Positions 42,511 through 51,941 of a stretch of DNA of 64,000 nucleotides are shown here, one piece after another; the first letter of the stretch is position 1; every line of letters begins with the position of its first letter. Source of the DNA: an uncultured Desulfobulbaceae bacterium. Its GTDB lineage: Bacteria > Desulfobacterota > Desulfobulbia > Desulfobulbales > Desulfobulbaceae. The notes under the pieces were generated by a model, which saw only the letters and a list, made by a program, of their open reading frames with translations, was not told the origin of the DNA and made no database searches. Where the stretch lies: contig CAMYLK010000002.1 of NCBI GenBank assembly GCA_947259225.1, positions 1 through 64,000 of the forward strand. The letters are read 5' to 3'. The position numbers were made by a program, and so were the translations under genes.

Positions 42511-42945
42511 ATGAAAAAACAATCATTTTACAACATTATACTGATACCAATTACTGTCGCGTTTCTGGCTGGATCTGTCATTTCTGTTGGAGCAGACGAG
42601 GAGCCCGGTAAGTGGGATAAAGCAGGGAAAGAAATCAAGGAAGCCAGCGATGCCGTTGTAGAAGCAACAAAGGACACGTCGAAACAAGCCTGGGATACCA
42701 CAAAAGAAGAGTCTCAGGAATTGTATGAGAAGACCAGGGAAGGGACGAAAGAAGCCTGGGACAAAACCAAAGAGACATCTGAAGAGACGTGGGAAAAGGT
42801 AAAAGAGGGGTCCGGAGAAGCCTGGGATAAAACCAAAGAGACATCCCAGGAAGTATATGAAAAAACCAGGGATACGATACACGAAGCTACAGCTCCTGAG
42901 CCGGCAAAAGAAACTCCTCCAGTGGAGGCGAAACCGGCTGAGTAA
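42511..42945 (+). CDS. Exported LEA-like amphipathic repeat protein
   Basis: A 144-residue protein. A signal peptide (NIILIPITVAFLAGSVISVG, cleavage near ADE) is followed by an 11-residue repeat: KEAWDKTKETS, EETWEKVKEGS, GEAWDKTKETS and QEVYEKTRDT. Acidic and basic residues alternate on a helix, as in group 3 LEA or apolipoprotein-like proteins that protect membranes or proteins in drying or osmotic stress. The C-terminus is Pro/Glu-rich. The ATG at 42511 has only GGGG upstream; it is 2 bp from the convergent nuoN stop. Periplasmic location is likely. Confidence 0.7.
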   Translation: MKKQSFYNIILIPITVAFLAGSVISVGADEEPGKWDKAGKEIKEASDAVVEATKDTSKQAWDTTKEESQELYEKTREGTKEAWDKTKETSEETWEKVKEGSGEAWDKTKETSQEVYEKTRDTIHEATAPEPAKETPPVEAKPAE

Positions 42946-42947
42946 AT

Positions 42948-44393
42948 CTACATAATGGCCTTAACTGCCGTTTCAGCAATAGTAATGATTCTGGCTGGCA
43001 ATGCCCCTAAAACTATAATGAGCAGGACAAGGAAAACACCGACGCCAGCGGTGAACCCGTTAACCTGAACATCAGGTTTTTCCTCAGGGTCGGCAGTATA
43101 GGCAACACGCACGACTGACAGATAGTAGTAGATTGCTATACCGGTATTGATTGCAGCCATGATGACCAGGAGCAGGTATGGCAGGCTTATTACTCCGGTG
43201 ACGGAATCAAAACCGGCATCCAGAGCACCTGTCAGCAGCATAAACTTACCCATGAAACCGACAAAGGGTGGAATTCCCGCCAGGGCGAAAAGGCCAGCTG
43301 CAAGAATAAAGGCCAGCACCGGCTGACGCTTGTGCAGACCCTTCAGGTCCTGGATCTCAAGGTTTTCGCCTTCCTGTGAAACAGTACACAGGACCAGGAA
43401 ACAGGCCAGGTTCATGATCACATAACCGGAAATATAATAGATGGCAATCCCGTAACCTCCTACATCCATTGTCAGCAGGCCGAGAAGAATGAAGCCGGCA
43501 TGGGCTATTCCAGAAAAACCGAGCATTCGCTTAACGTCTTTCTGGACAAGCGCGCTCAGGTTACCGTAGAACATGGACATCAGCGCCAGAACCATGAGCA
43601 GGTAGACAACAAACTGGGTCTCACCGGTAGCCAGGGTCATTACCCTTATCAGCAGCGCTACAGCACCCAGCTTTGGTATGGTGGCGATAAACCCGGTCGT
43701 TTCGTTGGAGGCCCCCTGGTAGACATCCGGTACCCAGAAGTGGAGGGGAAAGACCGCCAGCTTGAAGAAAAAGCCGCCCAGAACCATGATTACCGCAAAG
43801 AGGGCTGCCGGCTGGGGGGCATCCTGCAGTCCTGTCACAATCTCACTTAAGTAGGTGCTCCCGGTCAGGCCGAAAAGATAGCTCATACCAAAGAGCATGA
43901 ATCCGGTTGCCATGACCCCGAAGAGGATGTATTTGATGCCGGCTTCCATTTGTATCCGCAGGCCTTTCCGGTCACTGCGCATGGGCACCAGCAGGTAGAG
44001 GGCAAAAGAGGAGAGCTCAAGTGAGACAAAAATGGCAACCAGTTCAACGGAACTGACCAGCATCATAAGCCCAAGGGCGCTTAAGAAGAGGAACATATAA
44101 TATTCCGGACGGATATCTTCATCGATATCCTTGAGGTCCTGCCCGAAAATAAGGACAATCGTCAGGCCGAAGCTGATCATCAGCTTAAAGAGCTGCGAAT
44201 AGAGATCTACTTCATAGCTGCCGAAAAACAGGGTGGCCTGGGTGTTGAAGTTGATCAGTGAACCAATAATGGCAATTACTCCAAAGCATATAGCGGAGTT
44301 CTTTACCTGGGTGAAATCGAGCTGTTTAAACAGGCTTAGTACAAAAAAAGCCAAGGCTGCAGTCAGTATTACCAGTTCCGGGAGAATAGCCAT
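42948..44393 (-). CDS. nuoN: NADH-quinone oxidoreductase subunit N
   Basis: A 481-residue antiporter-like membrane subunit with about fourteen helices. The proton-channel Lys/Glu residues sit in blocks such as FKLAVFPLHFWVPDVYQGAS and GNLSALVQKDVKRMLGFSGI, and IPPFVGFMGKFMLL closes the pattern. It pumps protons in the membrane arm of complex I. It is the last gene of the Nuo operon. It follows nuoM by 53 bp. Confidence 0.94.
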   Translation of the reverse strand: MAILPELVILTAALAFFVLSLFKQLDFTQVKNSAICFGVIAIIGSLINFNTQATLFFGSYEVDLYSQLFKLMISFGLTIVLIFGQDLKDIDEDIRPEYYMFLFLSALGLMMLVSSVELVAIFVSLELSSFALYLLVPMRSDRKGLRIQMEAGIKYILFGVMATGFMLFGMSYLFGLTGSTYLSEIVTGLQDAPQPAALFAVIMVLGGFFFKLAVFPLHFWVPDVYQGASNETTGFIATIPKLGAVALLIRVMTLATGETQFVVYLLMVLALMSMFYGNLSALVQKDVKRMLGFSGIAHAGFILLGLLTMDVGGYGIAIYYISGYVIMNLACFLVLCTVSQEGENLEIQDLKGLHKRQPVLAFILAAGLFALAGIPPFVGFMGKFMLLTGALDAGFDSVTGVISLPYLLLVIMAAINTGIAIYYYLSVVRVAYTADPEEKPDVQVNGFTAGVGVFLVLLIIVLGALPARIITIAETAVKAIM

Positions 44394-44446
44394 TGTGGTA
44401 TTCCTTTCCTATAATCCATATCTAAAGTTACTTTCGCTTTGTATCA

Positions 44447-45964
44447 TTATTTCAGTGTCAATGTAGCTACGGCCTGCTGCTGCTTCCAGGCATCAAACTG
44501 GTTGAGCAGGTCCGCCACCGAAGCATCCATTAAGTTTATAAAAGGCTGGGGGTTGAGTCCGATCCAGAAAACAAAAATGAGAAACGGAGTCAGGGTGACT
44601 ATTTCCCTGAGTCCCAGGTCTTTCAGATAGGATTGGTCCGGATTGTCGGTCCCGCCCCAGACTACCCTCTGCAACAATCTTAACATGTAGGCGGCCGCCA
44701 GTACGGCACCGGGGATGGCGGCAAGGGCAAGAGGAACATTTTCTTTAAAGGTTCCGGCCAGCACCAGGAACTCACCGATAAATGAGTTTGTACCGGGAAA
44801 ACCGAACGATGACAGGGAGAAAAATGCCAGGAAGGTGACGTACCATGGCATGTATTTTCCAACCCCGGCTGCTACTTTCAATTCCCGGCTATGGGTCCGT
44901 TCGTAGATCATGCCCACGCAGAGAAACAGGGCACCGGTTGTGACGCCGTGGTTGATCATCTGTATGATGGCCCCTTTCACTCCCATTGGATTAAACACAA
45001 AAATACCAAGGGTCACAAACCCCATATGGCCGACACTGGAGTAGGCGATCAGCTTTTTCATGTCGTTCTGGGCCAGGGCGGTAAAACCACCGTACAGGAT
45101 ACCGGCTATTGATAGCCACAAAACATATGGAGCCAGAACAACAGAGGCATCCGGTGTAATGGGCAGGCAGAAACGGAGAAAACCATAGGTCCCCATTTTT
45201 AAGAGCACACTTGCCAGGATGACCGATCCTGCCGTAGGCGCTTCAACATGGGCGGCTGGCAGCCATGTATGGAACGGAAACATGGGCACCTTGATGGCAA
45301 ATGCCAGGAAGAAAGCCAGGAAAACAAAAATCTGGAATTCCAGGGAGTAACTCTGCCACATCATGTCCGGGATATAGAAGCTGCCGTTTTTCAGGTACAG
45401 GGCGATTATAGCTACCAGCAGCAGGATGGAACCGACCAGGGTGTAAAGAAAGAATTTGATGGAGGCATACACCTTGCGCGGCCCGCCCCAGATGGCAATG
45501 AGCAAGTACATGGGAATGAGCATGAATTCCCAGAGGATGTAGAACAGGACAAAATCCAGGGCCATAAAAACACCGAGCATCGATGTTTCCATGATCAGCA
45601 GACAGACCATGAACGGGGTAACCCGCTTCTGGATATACTTCCATGAAGCTGTTACGCAAAAGGGCATGATCAGCGTTGTCAGTAAAACAAGCAGAATTGA
45701 TATGCCGTCAACCCCGAGGATATAATTGATGTGGAACTGGGGGATCCAGTTGTGCGCTTCTGCGAACTGATATTTAGCAGTAGACGTATCAAAACCGGTC
45801 ACCAGCCGAATTGAGAATATGGCTGTGATGGTTGTTACGGCCAGGGTCCACCACCGGGCAAATGATTCACCTGAGAAAAAGAGGAGAACAACTGCACCGG
45901 CCAGCGGGAGAAATATCAGGAAACTCAGCAGGGGAAACCCCTCGTTTAATATCAGGCTATCCAT
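44447..45964 (-). CDS. nuoM: NADH-quinone oxidoreductase subunit M
   Basis: A 505-residue antiporter-like subunit. Blocks LVLLTTLIMPFCVTASWKYI, FPFHTWLPAAHVEAPTAGSV and AQNDMKKLIAYSSVGHMGFV are those of NuoM. FGFPGTNSFIGEFLVLAGTF is a family signature near the end. It starts 14 bp after the nuoL-like gene. One of four antiporter-type subunits in this operon. Confidence 0.94.
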   Translation of the reverse strand: MDSLILNEGFPLLSFLIFLPLAGAVVLLFFSGESFARWWTLAVTTITAIFSIRLVTGFDTSTAKYQFAEAHNWIPQFHINYILGVDGISILLVLLTTLIMPFCVTASWKYIQKRVTPFMVCLLIMETSMLGVFMALDFVLFYILWEFMLIPMYLLIAIWGGPRKVYASIKFFLYTLVGSILLLVAIIALYLKNGSFYIPDMMWQSYSLEFQIFVFLAFFLAFAIKVPMFPFHTWLPAAHVEAPTAGSVILASVLLKMGTYGFLRFCLPITPDASVVLAPYVLWLSIAGILYGGFTALAQNDMKKLIAYSSVGHMGFVTLGIFVFNPMGVKGAIIQMINHGVTTGALFLCVGMIYERTHSRELKVAAGVGKYMPWYVTFLAFFSLSSFGFPGTNSFIGEFLVLAGTFKENVPLALAAIPGAVLAAAYMLRLLQRVVWGGTDNPDQSYLKDLGLREIVTLTPFLIFVFWIGLNPQPFINLMDASVADLLNQFDAWKQQQAVATLTLK

Positions 45965-45978
45965 TCCCTACAATTCCT

Positions 45979-47769
45979 TTATGAAAGTTGAAAGAGTACA
46001 TAGGCTATGAGAAGTACCGCAGCAAACGAGGCGGCATAATATATCGTATGCTGAATCTGGCCGCTCTGCAAAATCCTGACCCGGCCGCCGATAGCTCTCA
46101 CACAGCGGGCTATTCCGTCAACCACACCGTCGATGCCGTGCCAGTCAAACCAGCTCCAGAAGCGGGAAACGGTCATCAGGGGGACAAGACCGACAACCCT
46201 GTACCCTTCTCCCCAGGCGGTATCAAACCACTGCAGTGGATGCTTGGCAACCCACAGGAAAGCCATTCCGGCCTTGCGGTAGAACCAGTCCAGATCCAGG
46301 CAAATCTTGTCTTCCGGCACCAGGTACTGCTTGAGGAAAAAGAATGCCAGGGCTGCAAAACCCAAAATCTGGAAGGTTTCAGCAATGTGGTACCCGTTGT
46401 AGGGGTGGTAGTTGACTGGATAGGGCAGCAGTTTATAGAGCAGAGCAGGCGCGCTGCCGACGATGATGCACAACGCGGCTCCGCCGGCCATGGCCATCTG
46501 CATGTTCCAGGTCGGATCGGCTGCCTTTTCCCAGGTTTTTTCACTGCAGTTGTTCTTGCCGAAAAAGAGGTAATAGGGAAGCTTGAGGCCGTTGTACATG
46601 AAGGTGCCGGTCGCGCCGAACATCAGCAGCCAGGCAGCCCAGTTCAGGTGCTCTTCGAATGCGGCGCTGATGATCATCGGCTTGCTTACAAAGGCCGCAA
46701 AGAGCGGGGCCGCGGAAATTGACAGACAGCCGACAATGGTGAAAATCATGGTGGCCGGCATTTTTTTGTACAAGCCGCCCAACTCAGTGAATTTTGATTT
46801 TCCGGTCATGTAGAGGACCGAACCGGTGCCCATGAACAGGAGCCCCTTATAAAGGATATGGGCAACAGCATGTGCCGAAGCGCCGTTGATGGCAAGTTCG
46901 GTGCCAATCCCTACTCCTGCGACCATGTAGCCAACCTGGCTCACGATTGACCAGGCCAGCAGTTTTCGGATATCATTTTCCATGACCGCGTAGATAACAC
47001 CGTACAGTGCCATGATGACGCCGAGCAGCACGAGAATATCAAAACCGGCAAATCCCCGGGCCAGAGTATAAACGGCTGTTTTTGTTGTAAAGGCGCACAT
47101 GAAGACCGAACCGTTGAACGACGCTGATGAGTATGCATCCGGCAGCCAGGAGTGCAGTGGGACGATGGCCGCGTTAAGACCAAAGCCGATCATGATCAGC
47201 CAGGTATAGAGTTCGGGGTTCTGCACATCCATCAGGTTAAATTCTATATTTCCGACAGCCTGGTAGCGCAGCATGATACCGGCAAGGAGGATGATCCCGC
47301 CGATGGTGTGGATTATCAGGTACCGGTAACCGGCGGCCATGGATTTGTCACCTCGCCTGAACCATATGAGGAAGGTGGAGGCAAAGGCCATCATCTCCCA
47401 GAAAAGGAATAAACTTAAGTAATCGCCGCTGTATATGGTACCCAGCGAGCCGGCTACGTAAAACCAGGCCGCGATATGTTCCTTGGCATTGTCCACATGC
47501 AGGGCGTACAGGGTGCCGATAATGGCCATCAGGGCCATGATAAAGGCAAATACAGTGGAGAGTTTATCAACCCGCCCGAAAACAAGCTGCCAGTCCATAA
47601 ACTGATAGGTAGCAAGATTACCGCCGAGACCGCTGTTTGACAAAACAGCCCCAAACGACAGCAGGGGTATGAGAAGCAGATACGGTTTGCGAAGCGGTCC
47701 CTGTATGTATGGAAGGATAAGGGCGCCGATTATCAGGATAAGCGCGGGGTGGACAAAGCTGTTAGTCAT
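45979..47769 (-). CDS. nuoL: Complex I antiporter-like subunit, NuoL-like at C-terminus, MrpD-like in sequence
   Basis: A 596-residue membrane protein. The core looks like MrpD/NuoL: LFLFWEMMAFASTFLIWFRR, VPLHSWLPDAYSSASFNGSV and AVMENDIRKLLAWSIVSQVG. The C-terminus (IGGRVRILQSGQIQHTIYYA) resembles the end of NuoL, which carries the lateral helix. So it probably occupies the distal NuoL position. GGGAGGAAAACA precedes the ATG. It is encoded after an extra MrpD-like subunit and a 100-residue membrane protein. Confidence 0.85.
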   Translation of the reverse strand: MTNSFVHPALILIIGALILPYIQGPLRKPYLLLIPLLSFGAVLSNSGLGGNLATYQFMDWQLVFGRVDKLSTVFAFIMALMAIIGTLYALHVDNAKEHIAAWFYVAGSLGTIYSGDYLSLFLFWEMMAFASTFLIWFRRGDKSMAAGYRYLIIHTIGGIILLAGIMLRYQAVGNIEFNLMDVQNPELYTWLIMIGFGLNAAIVPLHSWLPDAYSSASFNGSVFMCAFTTKTAVYTLARGFAGFDILVLLGVIMALYGVIYAVMENDIRKLLAWSIVSQVGYMVAGVGIGTELAINGASAHAVAHILYKGLLFMGTGSVLYMTGKSKFTELGGLYKKMPATMIFTIVGCLSISAAPLFAAFVSKPMIISAAFEEHLNWAAWLLMFGATGTFMYNGLKLPYYLFFGKNNCSEKTWEKAADPTWNMQMAMAGGAALCIIVGSAPALLYKLLPYPVNYHPYNGYHIAETFQILGFAALAFFFLKQYLVPEDKICLDLDWFYRKAGMAFLWVAKHPLQWFDTAWGEGYRVVGLVPLMTVSRFWSWFDWHGIDGVVDGIARCVRAIGGRVRILQSGQIQHTIYYAASFAAVLLIAYVLFQLS

Positions 47770-47783
47770 TGTTTTCCTCCCGC

Positions 47784-48086
47784 TTATGCATGCTCTGAAG
47801 AGCTTTCTTTATTATTACAGCCACAGCAGTGTGTGGAGTCTTTCTCATAGTAATCCTCCCGGACCATGATCCCTGAGTGGCCGAACCAAAACGCGATACC
47901 GATGATTGCTGCAGCTGCAGCAAAGCCGAAAATTGACCAGAAGAACGGAATATTCTGTTCTACCCATGTGTGAGCATGGCTCTTGTCGACATACATGCTG
48001 TATGCCAGGACAAAAGCAAGGATACCGTAACAGGTTCCAATAACTATTTTCAGCCGCTCGCGCAGGTATTCTATCAATGTGTTCAT
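47784..48086 (-). CDS. Small two-helix membrane protein inside the Nuo operon
   Basis: A 100-residue protein with two membrane helices (LKIVIGTCYGILAFVLAYSM and FFWSIFGFAAAAAIIGIAFW). A Cys-rich tail ends with STHCCGCNN. Its ATG overlaps the stop of the antiporter gene before it (ATGA) and the next gene follows by 14 bp, so it is firmly in the operon. It is not one of the 14 canonical subunits. It may be an accessory or assembly subunit that joins the two antiporter modules; that is inference. No family is recognised. Confidence 0.75.
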   Translation of the reverse strand: MNTLIEYLRERLKIVIGTCYGILAFVLAYSMYVDKSHAHTWVEQNIPFFWSIFGFAAAAAIIGIAFWFGHSGIMVREDYYEKDSTHCCGCNNKESSSEHA

Positions 48087-49603
48087 CCTGTCACCGCCTG
48101 GACAAATTGCATCATGAAGTTGGGGTAAATTCCGATTATTACAGAAATGGTTGCTGCTATCAGAATGGGTATCAGCATGGAGAGCGGGGCTTCCTTAATG
48201 CCGACAGCCGCTCCTTCGGGACGCTTGCCAAAAAAGGCCTTATAGGTGACCGGCGCGAAATAGCAGACATTCAGGACCGTGGAAGCGATAAGGACAAGCA
48301 GTATCCCCACCTGATTGGCTTCCATGGAGCCGACCAGCAGGTACCATTTACTGACAAACCCGGCAACCGGGGGCGCACCGATCATTGACAGCGACGCAAC
48401 TGCAAAGGCGCCAAAGGTAAAGGGCATGGTTTTACCCAGACCGCTCATCTCGGAAATATTTTTTTTGTGGGCCGCGACATAAATGGCCCCGGCACAGAAA
48501 AAGAGGGTGATTTTTGAAAAGGCATGGTTGACGATGTGAATGATGCCACCATCAATGGCGTGTGGCGTGAGCAGGGCAACACCGAGAATAATGTAGGAAA
48601 GCTGGCTCACGGTTGAATAAGCAAGCCGTGCTTTCAGATTGTCTTTGGTCATGGCGATCACCGAGGCCATGAGTATTGTAAAGCCGACGAAATAGGCAGT
48701 AGGGATGCCCAGGTTGAGCATGCTCATGGTATCAACACCAAAGCCGTAGAGCATGACCCTGGTGGTGCAGAAGACACCGACCTTGACAACGGCAACGGCA
48801 TGGAGCAGGGCGGAGACGGGTGTGGGCGCGACCATGGCGCCGGGCAGCCAGTGATGGAACGGCATGACGCCGTTTTTGGCAAACCCGAAAAGACAGAAGA
48901 TATAGAGCATGACCACTATCCAGTTTCTGCCATCAGTCGCGGCAACAAGGGAACTGCCGTCAGCTGAGACAATTCCGGAGAAAATGTTGTGCGGAAAATC
49001 CAGGGTGCCTGTCAGGGCATAGATAAGTATCATGGCCGGCAGCAGAAACAGCTTGGCGGTGGTGGTCAGGTAGACAATATATTTTTTACCCCCCTCGTAG
49101 CCCTCTTCATCCTGGTGGTGCGCAACCAGGGGATAGGTACAGACCGACACGATCTCGTAGAACAGGTAAAGGGTAAACAGGTTGTCGGACAGGGCAACCC
49201 CGATGGCGCCGAAAATGGCCAGGGCAAAACAGGCATTGAAACGGGTCTGGGCGTGCTCCTCAAGGCCGCGCATATATCCCATGGAGTAAAATACGGCAAT
49301 AATCCACAGGGAGGAGGCGACCATGGCAAAAATCATGGAGAAGCCGTCAGCCCTCAGGGTGACCGACAGGCCTGGCAGGAGGTTGAAAAGAGTATGTTCC
49401 AGGGTTTGACCGGCTTGAATTGTCGGGATAAAGGTAAGAACAACACAGAACAGCAGCACCGCGGAACAGAACGAGACAAATTCCCGAATATTGGGATTGT
49501 TCTTCAACGTCATGACCAGCAGGCTGCCAAACAGCGGAATAATAACCGCCAGCAGCAGGCTGGAGCTTTCTACGACACTGGTTGCAGTGGAAACAGGATC
49601 CAT
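48083..49603 (-). CDS. Extra MrpD-like proton/cation antiporter subunit of the Nuo operon
   Basis: A 506-residue antiporter protein. FYSMGYMRGLEEHAQTRFNA, LYLFYEIVSVCTYPLVAHHQ, MPFHHWLPGAMVAPTPVSAL and MTKDNLKARLAYSTVSQLSY show the NuoL/M/MrpD fold with charged helix residues. It lacks the long C-terminal NuoL extension. Together with the following NuoL-, NuoM- and NuoN-type genes it makes four such subunits, where standard complex I has three. GAGAGG precedes the ATG. Confidence 0.85.
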   Translation of the reverse strand: MDPVSTATSVVESSSLLLAVIIPLFGSLLVMTLKNNPNIREFVSFCSAVLLFCVVLTFIPTIQAGQTLEHTLFNLLPGLSVTLRADGFSMIFAMVASSLWIIAVFYSMGYMRGLEEHAQTRFNACFALAIFGAIGVALSDNLFTLYLFYEIVSVCTYPLVAHHQDEEGYEGGKKYIVYLTTTAKLFLLPAMILIYALTGTLDFPHNIFSGIVSADGSSLVAATDGRNWIVVMLYIFCLFGFAKNGVMPFHHWLPGAMVAPTPVSALLHAVAVVKVGVFCTTRVMLYGFGVDTMSMLNLGIPTAYFVGFTILMASVIAMTKDNLKARLAYSTVSQLSYIILGVALLTPHAIDGGIIHIVNHAFSKITLFFCAGAIYVAAHKKNISEMSGLGKTMPFTFGAFAVASLSMIGAPPVAGFVSKWYLLVGSMEANQVGILLVLIASTVLNVCYFAPVTYKAFFGKRPEGAAVGIKEAPLSMLIPILIAATISVIIGIYPNFMMQFVQAVTG

Positions 49604-49618
49604 AATATTCCTCTCGGC

Positions 49619-49945
49619 TTACCCTCGGAGATCAGCCAGATCTTCGGTATCAATGCTTTTGTAGTTTCGGTACACGGCAACAACAATACTGACGGCTATG
49701 GCTGCTTCGGCAGCAGCAATCGCCATGATAAAAAGCGTAAAAACCTGTCCTGTCACCGGGTCAGGCGCAAGAAAACGGTTAAAGGCCATAAAGTTGACCG
49801 AGGAGCCTGCAAGAACAAGTTCGGAGGCAATCAGCATACCGATGACTGTTTTGCGGGCAACCAGGCCGTAGATGCCAAACCCGAAAAGCATGGCGCCGAG
49901 AACCAGGTAGGCTTCAATGAAATTATACAGATTAAGAATTGTCAT
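49619..49945 (-). CDS. nuoK: NADH-quinone oxidoreductase subunit K
   Basis: A 108-residue subunit with three helices: LYNFIEAYLVLGAMLFGFGI, then VIGMLIASELVLAGSSVNFM with the conserved Glu, and QVFTLFIMAIAAAEAAIAVS with the second Glu. It carries protons in the membrane arm. AAGGTG lies 7 nt before ATG 49945; an upstream GTG at 49954 gives three more residues. The nuoJ stop lies two bases before the start. Confidence 0.94.
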   Translation of the reverse strand: MTILNLYNFIEAYLVLGAMLFGFGIYGLVARKTVIGMLIASELVLAGSSVNFMAFNRFLAPDPVTGQVFTLFIMAIAAAEAAIAVSIVVAVYRNYKSIDTEDLADLRG

Positions 49946-49947
49946 AC

Positions 49948-50472
49948 TCAGCACCTTCCCTTGCGAGCCAGGACCAATGCTCCGATAATGGCAATCAGAA
50001 GTACAATGGAAATGAGTTCAAAGACCATGGTATGTGTTGTCAGCAGGGCCTTGCCAAGCTGCTCTATATCTCCGGTTCCCTGTCTGGGGAATGACTGCCA
50101 CTCCGTCTTCACCCCGAGAATGGTCAGGGCGGCAAAGATCAGGGCGCCGATGCTGAAGCCCAGCGGACCGGCAAAAGTTCCCGCGTCGGCACTTGTCCCT
50201 TTATGGTCTTCAGGGTCGGCCATCATGACGGCAAAGGCAATGAGGATACTGACCGCGCCCACATAGATAAGCATCTGCATCATGGCGACAAAGGGACTGA
50301 GCAGGAAGTAGTAGATTCCAGCAACGCCGGTAAAGGCAACGGCAAGCCCGGCAACACAGCGGACCAGCCGCCGTGACATGGTCGCAACAACCGCACCGGT
50401 TATGATGATGCCGATGGTGAGCAGAAAAATGATACCGACAAATCCCTCGGCACTAAAGAGTTCGGATAGCAT
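49948..50472 (-). CDS. nuoJ: NADH-quinone oxidoreductase subunit J
   Basis: A 174-residue subunit with five helices. FLLSPFVAMMQMLIYVGAVS is the conserved third helix, whose bending is part of coupling in complex I. The ATG shares its first base with the nuoI stop, so the two are translationally coupled. Confidence 0.94.
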   Translation of the reverse strand: MLSELFSAEGFVGIIFLLTIGIIITGAVVATMSRRLVRCVAGLAVAFTGVAGIYYFLLSPFVAMMQMLIYVGAVSILIAFAVMMADPEDHKGTSADAGTFAGPLGFSIGALIFAALTILGVKTEWQSFPRQGTGDIEQLGKALLTTHTMVFELISIVLLIAIIGALVLARKGRC

Positions 50473-50912
50473 CAGCCCTGTTCCTCCAATCGTTTGAGGA
50501 GATCAAAGATGTAGTCCTCTTTTCGTGTGCTTGCCTGGTTGTAATCCCTGGAAAACTTGATTGCGTTAAAGTTGCAGCTCTCAACACAGGAACCGCACAG
50601 GCTGCAGGTGGTAAAATCCAGGATATAATTGGTAAGTACTTTTTTCTTGGCCCCCTCAGGTTTTTCACCCTTGAGAGAAATACATCCGGAAGGGCAAGCA
50701 CGCTGGCACATGCCGCAGACAATGCAGTTCGGAGCGCCGGTTTCCTCATTTTTTATCAGCTCGATATGGCCCCGGAAGTTCGGGGGTATGACCGGAACAG
50801 AATATGGATACTGCTCGGTGACAACAGGTTTAAAAAATTCCCTGGTCGTAATGTTTGTGCCTACAAGGAGGCTTTTAAACCCTCCGATGACGTCATTCCA
50901 ATATTCGCTCAT
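50472..50912 (-). CDS. nuoI: NADH-quinone oxidoreductase subunit I
   Basis: A 146-residue 2[4Fe-4S] protein. Cluster sites are CIVCGMCQRACP and CSLCGSCVESCN. The last position of the second motif is followed by Asn where Pro is usual. It passes electrons toward cluster N2 in NuoB. It starts 2 bp after nuoH. Confidence 0.93.
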   Translation of the reverse strand: MSEYWNDVIGGFKSLLVGTNITTREFFKPVVTEQYPYSVPVIPPNFRGHIELIKNEETGAPNCIVCGMCQRACPSGCISLKGEKPEGAKKKVLTNYILDFTTCSLCGSCVESCNFNAIKFSRDYNQASTRKEDYIFDLLKRLEEQG

Positions 50913-50914
50913 GA

Positions 50915-51931
50915 TCAGAATACCTTGATAAAGAATGCAGTTAACAGCAGGTTAACGAGAGAAATCGGGATAAGAACTTTCCATGACAGGTTGAGGAGCT
51001 TGTAGATCTGTGTCCTCGGATAGGTCCACCGGATCAGAATAAAGGTAAAAATGATGATGTAAATCTTCAGCAGGAACCACACAACACCCGGTATCCATGT
51101 AAATGGCGGAAAAGGAATCAGCGCGTCCCATCCACCCAGGAACAGGACAGTCGTAAGGCAGGCCCCGACGACAATGTTCAGGTATTCACCCATCATGAAC
51201 AGGCCAAAACCCATGGAACCATATTCAGTCATAAACCCTGCGATCAACTCACTTTCCGCCTCAGCCATGTCAAACGGAGCCCGGTTGGTCTCGGCAACCG
51301 AACAGATAAAGAAAATGATAAAGGAGATCGGCATGATAATCGCCTGCGGAATCGACTGGCCGACTATGGGGAAGATGTTCCAGTTCCAGAATCCCCCCTG
51401 TTGTTTCAGGGCTATTTCTTCGAGATTCATTGTATTGGTCAGCATAACGATTGTGATTACGGTAACCAGCATCGGGATCTCATAGGCGACATTCTGGGAA
51501 ACAGAACGGGTTGCCGAGATAATCGCGTATTTGTTCCCTGAGGCCCATCCACCGACCAGGATCGCCATCATGGCTATGGATGCCAGTGCAAAGATAAGAA
51601 GGACCGAAAGTTCAAGGGGTCTGGCCTGAATGTTTGCTGAAAAAGGAATGGCAACCATTGAGGTCAAAGCGGGGATCATAGCCAGGATCGGAGCCACCCT
51701 GAACAGGATGCCGTCTACTCCCTGCGGAACAAGAAGCTGTTTACTCATCAGTTTGATGCCGTCAGCAAGGGGCTGCAGCAGGCCGAAGGGCCCAACTTCT
51801 TTGGGGCCGATTCGACGCTGGATATGGCCGGCGCCTTTCCTTTCACACCAGCCCAGATAGGCGGCATTCAATCCGGCAAAAGCCATAAAACCTAAGAGAT
51901 AGAGAATCGGTTCCCAAATACTTGTGTCCAT
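50915..51931 (-). CDS. nuoH: NADH-quinone oxidoreductase subunit H
   Basis: A 338-residue membrane subunit that forms the quinone chamber. WCERKGAGHIQRRIGPKEVG near residue 30, VAETNRAPFDMAEAESELIA near 205 and GEYLNIVVGA are conserved NuoH blocks. AAGGAAGG lies 5 nt before ATG 51931, so the longer frame to 51991, which would overlap nuoD, is rejected. Confidence 0.95.
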   Translation of the reverse strand: MDTSIWEPILYLLGFMAFAGLNAAYLGWCERKGAGHIQRRIGPKEVGPFGLLQPLADGIKLMSKQLLVPQGVDGILFRVAPILAMIPALTSMVAIPFSANIQARPLELSVLLIFALASIAMMAILVGGWASGNKYAIISATRSVSQNVAYEIPMLVTVITIVMLTNTMNLEEIALKQQGGFWNWNIFPIVGQSIPQAIIMPISFIIFFICSVAETNRAPFDMAEAESELIAGFMTEYGSMGFGLFMMGEYLNIVVGACLTTVLFLGGWDALIPFPPFTWIPGVVWFLLKIYIIIFTFILIRWTYPRTQIYKLLNLSWKVLIPISLVNLLLTAFFIKVF

Positions 51932-51941
51932 AAATCCTTCC

